Below, piece by piece: positions 33,398 to 37,104 of a DNA stretch of 37,104 bases (its first letter is position 1; every line of letters starts with the position of its first letter). The notes below the pieces were generated by a model. It saw only the letters and a program-made list of their open reading frames with translations, searched no databases and was not told where the DNA came from. Made by a program: the position numbers and the translations under genes. This stretch comes from a virus, in the IMG/VR virus record IMGVR_UViG_3300025395_000017, positions 1 to 37,104 of that record; one strand, written 5' to 3'.

Positions 33398-33832
33398 TTA
33401 ATAACCTAAAACAAACCAACTTATACCACCCGCAGAAAATGGGTCTACATTAGCATTCTGTATTTGTATCGACAGATTTGTTTGTGTGGCATTAGTAATT
33501 ATTTGAACCCAAGTATCATCAGCATTACCAACATTACCAACACCAGGAGAACTCTTTATCCACGTTGCTTGTTGATGAATACAAGCATTAGGAAAAACAA
33601 CGGGAAACGAAACTGTTACAACATTTTGACTATTATATATTAATGGTGTTTCACCCCACTGCATTATCAATCCACTACCAAATGTTTGATACCCAACAGA
33701 AGAAAGTGACGCACTACCACTCAATTGATGTATGAGATTGTCGAAATTGTTAGCATTAAAATTTATAGAAGACAACGAAGTTCCTATGCATTCCGTTGGC
33801 TGAATTGTAACTGTTCCGTAATAATTGCTCAT
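33398..33832 (-). CDS. Small tail fibre protein with gp53-like C-terminal domain
   Basis: 144 residues. The N-terminus carries the shared module (ECIGTSLSSINFNANNFD, about 14-31). The remainder matches the C-terminal domain found on many tail fibres: IMQWGETPL, VTVSFPVVFPNAC, a central strand pair, and a final GISWFVLGY. Such domains trimerise and contact receptors. Unlike its three module-sharing relatives it lies on the minus strand, far from the fibre block, in a two-gene unit with the candidate small terminase. GATAAATA overlaps the stop of the preceding gene. A hairpin lies downstream. Confidence 0.75.
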   Translation of the reverse strand: MSNYYGTVTIQPTECIGTSLSSINFNANNFDNLIHQLSGSASLSSVGYQTFGSGLIMQWGETPLIYNSQNVVTVSFPVVFPNACIHQQATWIKSSPGVGNVGNADDTWVQIITNATQTNLSIQIQNANVDPFSAGGISWFVLGY

Positions 33833-33838
33833 TTGTTA

Positions 33839-34363
33839 TTATTTATCCATTATTTCAACTTCAGTGGGTATAAATTCTCTACCTCTAATTATTTTTTCCT
33901 CTGGTTCTTCTAATCCTAACATTTGTTTAATTATTTCTTCTCTGGATGCTACTATAACTTGTGTGTTATTAGTAATAGTATTTGTTGGTGATGAGGCGGG
34001 TAATGCTTTCACCATTTCTTTTTTATTAGAAAAATCCAAAGCTTTTATTTCCTTTGTCATTTCATGTTTTTTACGGAGGATGTTTAATTTATTCAGTGAT
34101 TCGAGTGCTCCTGTAGTTGAAGTTATTAATGCTGCAAGTGCTGCGATTTCATCAGGGTTTTGGCCTTGTGTTATATAATCCTTTAATTCCTTTACTGAAT
34201 CCAAACTTAAATCTATCAATGCACTAGATTTCTTTAATATAAAATTCGACAATTCATCTTCCGTTGGTGCTGCTGCCTCTGGTGTAATATTTGGAATTTT
34301 TGGTGGATATCCAGCAGAAAGTTGATTTAGTAAAGTATCAATATTGTCAATTTCGTCATTCAT
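33839..34363 (-). CDS. Candidate terminase small subunit, gp16-like
   Basis: 174 residues, mostly helical (about 38-110), flanked by polar, probably flexible ends. Overall length and order match T4 gp16 (164): a central helical hairpin (ALIDLSLDSVKELKDYI, then AALAALITSTTGALESLNKL, KKHEMTKEIKAL) and, after a linker, NNTQVIVASREEIIKQML, which parallels the NATVFMGSPTDLMDEI segment of T4 gp16. In T4 this ring-forming subunit regulates DNA packaging by gp17. No large terminase is in the window. The 174-residue protein could instead be another helical structural protein. Confidence 0.45.
   Translation of the reverse strand: MNDEIDNIDTLLNQLSAGYPPKIPNITPEAAAPTEDELSNFILKKSSALIDLSLDSVKELKDYITQGQNPDEIAALAALITSTTGALESLNKLNILRKKHEMTKEIKALDFSNKKEMVKALPASSPTNTITNNTQVIVASREEIIKQMLGLEEPEEKIIRGREFIPTEVEIMDK
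33840..33847 (-). promoter_or_regulatory. T4-late-like element overlapping a stop codon
   Basis: GATAAATA on the minus strand, 7 nt before the small fibre gene ATG. It encodes the last codons and stop (GAT AAA TAA) of the upstream terminase-like gene. Confidence 0.4.
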
Positions 34364-34422
34364 GTAAAAATACTTAATTAAATAACTTGCAAAATCAAAC
34401 TATATATAATAATTATAATCAT

Positions 34423-34581
34423 ATGGAAACTATTATTAATACAATTCAAGGAACCTTCATCGTCCCAAAAGAAAAAGAATCAGCACTTATAAACTGGCTA
34501 CAAGCTAATGCGATTCGTCAAGGTTCTCAAAGAGTAGAAGAAGGTAATAATTATAACGGAACGCAATTAATTCACGATTAA
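34423..34581 (+). CDS. Small hypothetical protein (52 aa)
   Basis: 52 residues from the ATG at 34423. An in-frame TTG at 34387 would add 12 Asn/Tyr-rich residues across the AT-rich upstream region and is less likely. The protein starts METIINTIQGTFIVPKEKES, with a strand and one helix (ALINWLQANAI). Two TATAAT matches precede it, but no well-spaced -35 was found. It ends 2 nt before the clamp-loader -35 element. Not recognised. Confidence 0.5.
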   Translation: METIINTIQGTFIVPKEKESALINWLQANAIRQGSQRVEEGNNYNGTQLIHD

Positions 34582-34582
34582 T

Positions 34583-34610
34583 TTGATTTTTGGTAATTTT
34601 GATATATAAT
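34583..34610 (+). promoter_or_regulatory. Sigma70-like promoter of clamp loader
   Basis: TTGATT (34583-34588), 16-nt spacer, perfect TATAAT (34605-34610), then 8 nt to the ATG. Confidence 0.6.
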
Positions 34611-34618
34611 TTCTTTAT

Positions 34619-35548
34619 ATGTTGAAATCTGATGAATTTAAAAATCTGTGGTGTGAAAAATATCGACCAAAACAATTTAGTGATTTAATTCTAAGTCCTG
34701 AAGATAAGGAATATTTTCAATCTCTAAAAGACAAACAAGAAATACCGCATTTATTGTTTGTTGGTCCTGCGGGTGTTGGTAAAACTGCATCTAGCAAAAT
34801 TATCGTCACTGATATTTTAGATTGTCAATATCTTTATATCAATGCTTCTGATGAAAACGGTATTGATACTATCCGTAATAAAGTCAATGGATTTGCACAA
34901 ACGAAATCTATGGATGGTAAAATGAAAGTTGTATTGTTAGATGAGGCCGATGCTCTTTCAAATTCTGCTATGGACGCTTTAAGAAACGTTATTGAAGAGT
35001 TTGCTAAGAATTGTAGGTTTATTTTCACTGGAAACTACTTACATAAAATCAGCGCACCTATCAAATCGCGTTGCACACCAATAAATCTACTTCCTCCTAT
35101 TAAAGAAATTGGCGAGCGGGTATTTCACATTTTAACAGAAGAAAAAATCAAAGTTCCAGAAGAAGAACGCCATAAATTAATCAAACTGATCAAAGATAAT
35201 TACCCTGACATAAGAAGTATTATTGGAAGACTCCAACAATATTCACATACTGGTATCTTGTGTATTAAAGATATTTCATCTAAAACTATTGCAAAGATAA
35301 TATGCGATAAAATAGTAAAGAAAGAAGACATGTTTAAAATTAGAGAATATGTTATCGAACGAGAAGCAGAATTTTCTACTAACTATTTAAATTTACTAAA
35401 AGAAATGTTTGAAGTTTGGTATAAAGACTCTACATTAAACACTGATGATAAAACAAATAAGTTATTACAATTATCGGAAGGTATGTATAGAGATGCAATT
35501 GTGATAGACAAAGAAATTAATTGGTTCTCTACTTGTTTGAAGCTATAA
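34619..35548 (+). CDS. Sliding-clamp loader subunit, gp44/RFC small-subunit-like
   Basis: 309 residues. AAA+ motifs: WCEKYRPKQFSDL at 11-23 (typical of RFC/gp44), Walker A GPAGVGKT at 49-56, Walker B LLDEAD at 106-111, sensor 1 TGN at 137-139, and SRC at 150-152 carrying the arginine finger. The C-terminal 100 residues are the helical collar. In T4, four gp44 and one gp62 load the gp45 clamp. No gp62 partner is visible in the window; the 79-residue gene that follows is unrecognised. A sigma70-like promoter ends 8 nt before the ATG, and no Shine-Dalgarno motif is present. Confidence 0.92.
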   Translation: MLKSDEFKNLWCEKYRPKQFSDLILSPEDKEYFQSLKDKQEIPHLLFVGPAGVGKTASSKIIVTDILDCQYLYINASDENGIDTIRNKVNGFAQTKSMDGKMKVVLLDEADALSNSAMDALRNVIEEFAKNCRFIFTGNYLHKISAPIKSRCTPINLLPPIKEIGERVFHILTEEKIKVPEEERHKLIKLIKDNYPDIRSIIGRLQQYSHTGILCIKDISSKTIAKIICDKIVKKEDMFKIREYVIEREAEFSTNYLNLLKEMFEVWYKDSTLNTDDKTNKLLQLSEGMYRDAIVIDKEINWFSTCLKL

Positions 35549-35549
35549 T
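35521..35549 (+). promoter_or_regulatory. Sigma70-like promoter of 79-aa gene
   Basis: TTGGTT (35521-35526), 17-nt spacer, TATAAT (35544-35549), then 7 nt to the ATG. It lies across the end of the clamp-loader gene. Confidence 0.5.
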
Positions 35550-35556
35550 TATTAAT

Positions 35557-35796
35557 ATGGCGAATTATTTTACAAATATTATTAATGAAGATGGATTATT
35601 TGTTGGTATAATTTATGATGCAGCAACAACACAGGAAGTAAAAAGAACGGAAAAACTCACTAATAAGAATGATGTTGTGTTGTTGGTGCATGAATATCTA
35701 GCATCACTTTCTAAAGCTAAAAATAATATTAAATCTAGTTCATTGCGTTTTAATAATCCAACAACACCACAGCCTAATAAATGTAAGGTTTGTTAA
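35557..35796 (+). CDS. Hypothetical protein (79 aa) downstream of clamp loader
   Basis: 79 residues from the ATG at 35557; an in-frame TTG at 35521 lies inside the clamp-loader gene and is rejected, because a sigma70-like pair (TTGGTT - 17 nt - TATAAT) ends 7 nt before the ATG. It begins MANYFTNIINEDGLFVGIIY and ends CKVC, a CxxC at the C-terminus. Short strands and one helix are predicted. It ends in TTAA shared with the convergent hub gene. Function unknown; it is too short and unlike a gp62 partner. Confidence 0.55.
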   Translation: MANYFTNIINEDGLFVGIIYDAATTQEVKRTEKLTNKNDVVLLVHEYLASLSKAKNNIKSSSLRFNNPTTPQPNKCKVC

Positions 35797-37104
35797 ATGT
35801 CTCCTTCGTCTTTTGGTATTGCAGTAAAGTTATGAATTTTAACAGCAGTGATATCGTTGTAATATGATGTTCCCTCGAAGATATGTTTAACATCAATAAC
35901 AAAATATTGACCTAATAGTTTATCATCAAAAGTAGAATCAGGATCAGCACCATTTAGTTTATCAATACCGATAAAAACTCCTGTATTTCTTAATGTTAAT
36001 CCTGTAACTCTAAAATTGATACCAGTATTTAAAAATATACCAAGTTTTAATAGATTTTGTATACCATAAGATTGCCTAATTCCATCTTCATCAATACCTC
36101 CATATAAACAAGAAGTTGGATTCATATTAGATAATCCCTTTGTTCTATTAAGATTTATCAAAAAATAATCTTCTTCACTTCCCGTTCCGTTATAAGATGC
36201 TTTATATAAATTCTTGATATATTTTTGTGCAATAAATCTTCTTGATGTTTCTACTCTATTCTCTAACAAATCCAATTTAAACATTCCTGTTTTCACGTCT
36301 GTACTATGAACAGGAGTAGTTTTAAATAATCGAGAATTTACATCACCCGACATATCCAATATGGTATATTTCAATATTTCGCTATATCCTTTTAGTTTAA
36401 AGTCTTTTTTTGCATTATTTGCTTTATTGACTGGAGCACGAACTGGATATACTTTCGCAGAATTTTTAGGATTTGTGCTATTTGTTAATGTATCAGAAAC
36501 AAAAAAATGTTCTCGTTGAAAATCCCCAGGAGTATCACCAGTATTTCCCGCTTTCTCAAAATATTTACTCATAGGTATTAAAGATACCTTACCTAGATAC
36601 ATAGGTTGAGACTCCGAAGTTATGTTCATACCTCCAGTATTTCTATCTCTTCCATTGGATAATATACAAAAATCATGAATGTTTGCGCTTCCAGATTTAG
36701 GTTTACCAGATACTGATCCTATTTCTCCTTCGGTAAAAGCTACAGTGTCTGTTATTACACTAGTATGGTGAGATAGTGCATATTCTAAATCATCGGATGC
36801 CATAGAATCCGCAGTTGATGTATAAAATAATTTATCTGATCCATCATCCCACATATCACGTTCTTCGATTTTTGGCAATGCCTCTTGTAGTCCTGATAAT
36901 CTAAACAAATCACGAATTATCCATCCAGTAGCCTTTTTTCCATCCGGTCTACTATTTGGTGCTTCATTTTCTGACGCCATATAACTAGAGTATAATAAAT
37001 TTGTAGTTTTTAACTTTTGATATTTATAATCAACTAAATATAATTTTTTACATTTATTGGTTTGTGATGTTGGCATACCTTCCATACCTACTGGACTATC
37101 TATA
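35793..37104 (-). CDS. Baseplate hub protein, gp27-like (5' truncated)
   Basis: The frame remains open to the window edge, so the N-terminus is missing; the ATG at 37085 is not a proven start. About 436 residues are visible. Features recalled from gp27-like hub proteins of T4-type phages: TGWIIRDLFRLSGL, EERDMWDDG with FYTSTA, the DDLEYALSHHTS segment, YFEKAGNTGDTPGDFQREHFF, and the closing GQYFVIDVKHIFEGTSYYND. In T4, gp27 forms the ring joining tail tube and gp5 spike. The gp5-like gene at the left edge is on the other strand. Alternative: another hub or tube-associated protein. Confidence 0.55.
   Translation of the reverse strand, partial: IDSPVGMEGMPTSQTNKCKKLYLVDYKYQKLKTTNLLYSSYMASENEAPNSRPDGKKATGWIIRDLFRLSGLQEALPKIEERDMWDDGSDKLFYTSTADSMASDDLEYALSHHTSVITDTVAFTEGEIGSVSGKPKSGSANIHDFCILSNGRDRNTGGMNITSESQPMYLGKVSLIPMSKYFEKAGNTGDTPGDFQREHFFVSDTLTNSTNPKNSAKVYPVRAPVNKANNAKKDFKLKGYSEILKYTILDMSGDVNSRLFKTTPVHSTDVKTGMFKLDLLENRVETSRRFIAQKYIKNLYKASYNGTGSEEDYFLINLNRTKGLSNMNPTSCLYGGIDEDGIRQSYGIQNLLKLGIFLNTGINFRVTGLTLRNTGVFIGIDKLNGADPDSTFDDKLLGQYFVIDVKHIFEGTSYYNDITAVKIHNFTAIPKDEGDI

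Noticed and set aside
34387-34422. TTG start for the 52-aa gene
   Set aside because: It would extend into an AT-rich intergenic region with Asn/Tyr-rich residues; the ATG at 34423 is more likely.
1-37104. tRNA genes, integrase, transposase or homing endonuclease
   Set aside because: No cloverleaf, catalytic motif or insertion-sequence ends were seen; all gaps between genes are shorter than about 130 nt.

Overview
The window looks like part of the genome of a large, T4-like contractile-tailed phage (myovirus, Caudoviricetes). It is AT-rich and densely packed. Evidence is a set of recognisable T4-type modules: a baseplate hub spike with an OB-fold (left edge), a gp27-like hub protein (right edge), gp25-like and gp6-like wedge proteins, a gp14-like neck protein, a candidate gp16-like small terminase, several tail-fibre proteins, a candidate acidic head-scaffold protein, PhoH, a FEN/RNase H-type 5'-3' exonuclease, a gp44/RFC-like clamp loader and a class II (B12-dependent) ribonucleotide reductase. 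No rRNA, tRNA, transposase, integrase, homing endonuclease or CRISPR array was seen. The host cannot be named. The near-absence of Shine-Dalgarno sequences would fit a Bacteroidota host, but that is inference.

Layout. 1-2415 (+): partial hub spike with a 3D/double-psi-like domain, then a zinc-finger beta-helical spike-tip protein. 2412-3656 (-): PhoH and a small unknown. 3757-4480: two small genes on opposite strands. 4528-15026 (+): a 10.5-kb tail-fibre/adhesin block of seven proteins with PKD, LamG-like, NHL-propeller and collar domains. 15074-16708 (+): acidic scaffold-like protein, terminator, gp14-like neck protein. 16705-19911: small genes on both strands around the exonuclease, including an HExxH protein and a membrane zinc-ribbon protein. 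19952-30017 (-): baseplate wedge operon gp25-like, gp6-like, PKD/propeller protein, 1561-residue protein. 30069-33324 (+): structural-type protein, terminator, class II RNR. 33398-34363 (-): small fibre protein and candidate small terminase. 34423-35796 (+): small gene, clamp loader, small gene. 35793-37104 (-): partial gp27-like hub protein. No stretch over 300 bases lacks a gene.

How it fits together. Structural genes mostly have a T4-late-like element (consensus near DATAAATA) 4-13 nt before the start codon. Several replication or unknown small genes instead have a sigma70-like TTGAYT/TTGGTT - 16/17 nt - TATAAT-like pair ending 6-8 nt before the ATG. Both geometries predict transcripts beginning at or very near the start codon, in line with the absence of Shine-Dalgarno motifs. 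Strand switches are frequent, and several convergent gene pairs share the palindrome TTAA as a double stop codon.

The most unusual points are the predicted leaderless expression, the DnaJ-type zinc finger on a tail-spike protein, the 3D-like domain in the hub spike, a recurring CxG-x5-WxW module in the fibres, an N-terminal module shared by four small fibre proteins, and three exact 40-residue repeats. Functions come from motif recognition only; no database search was possible.
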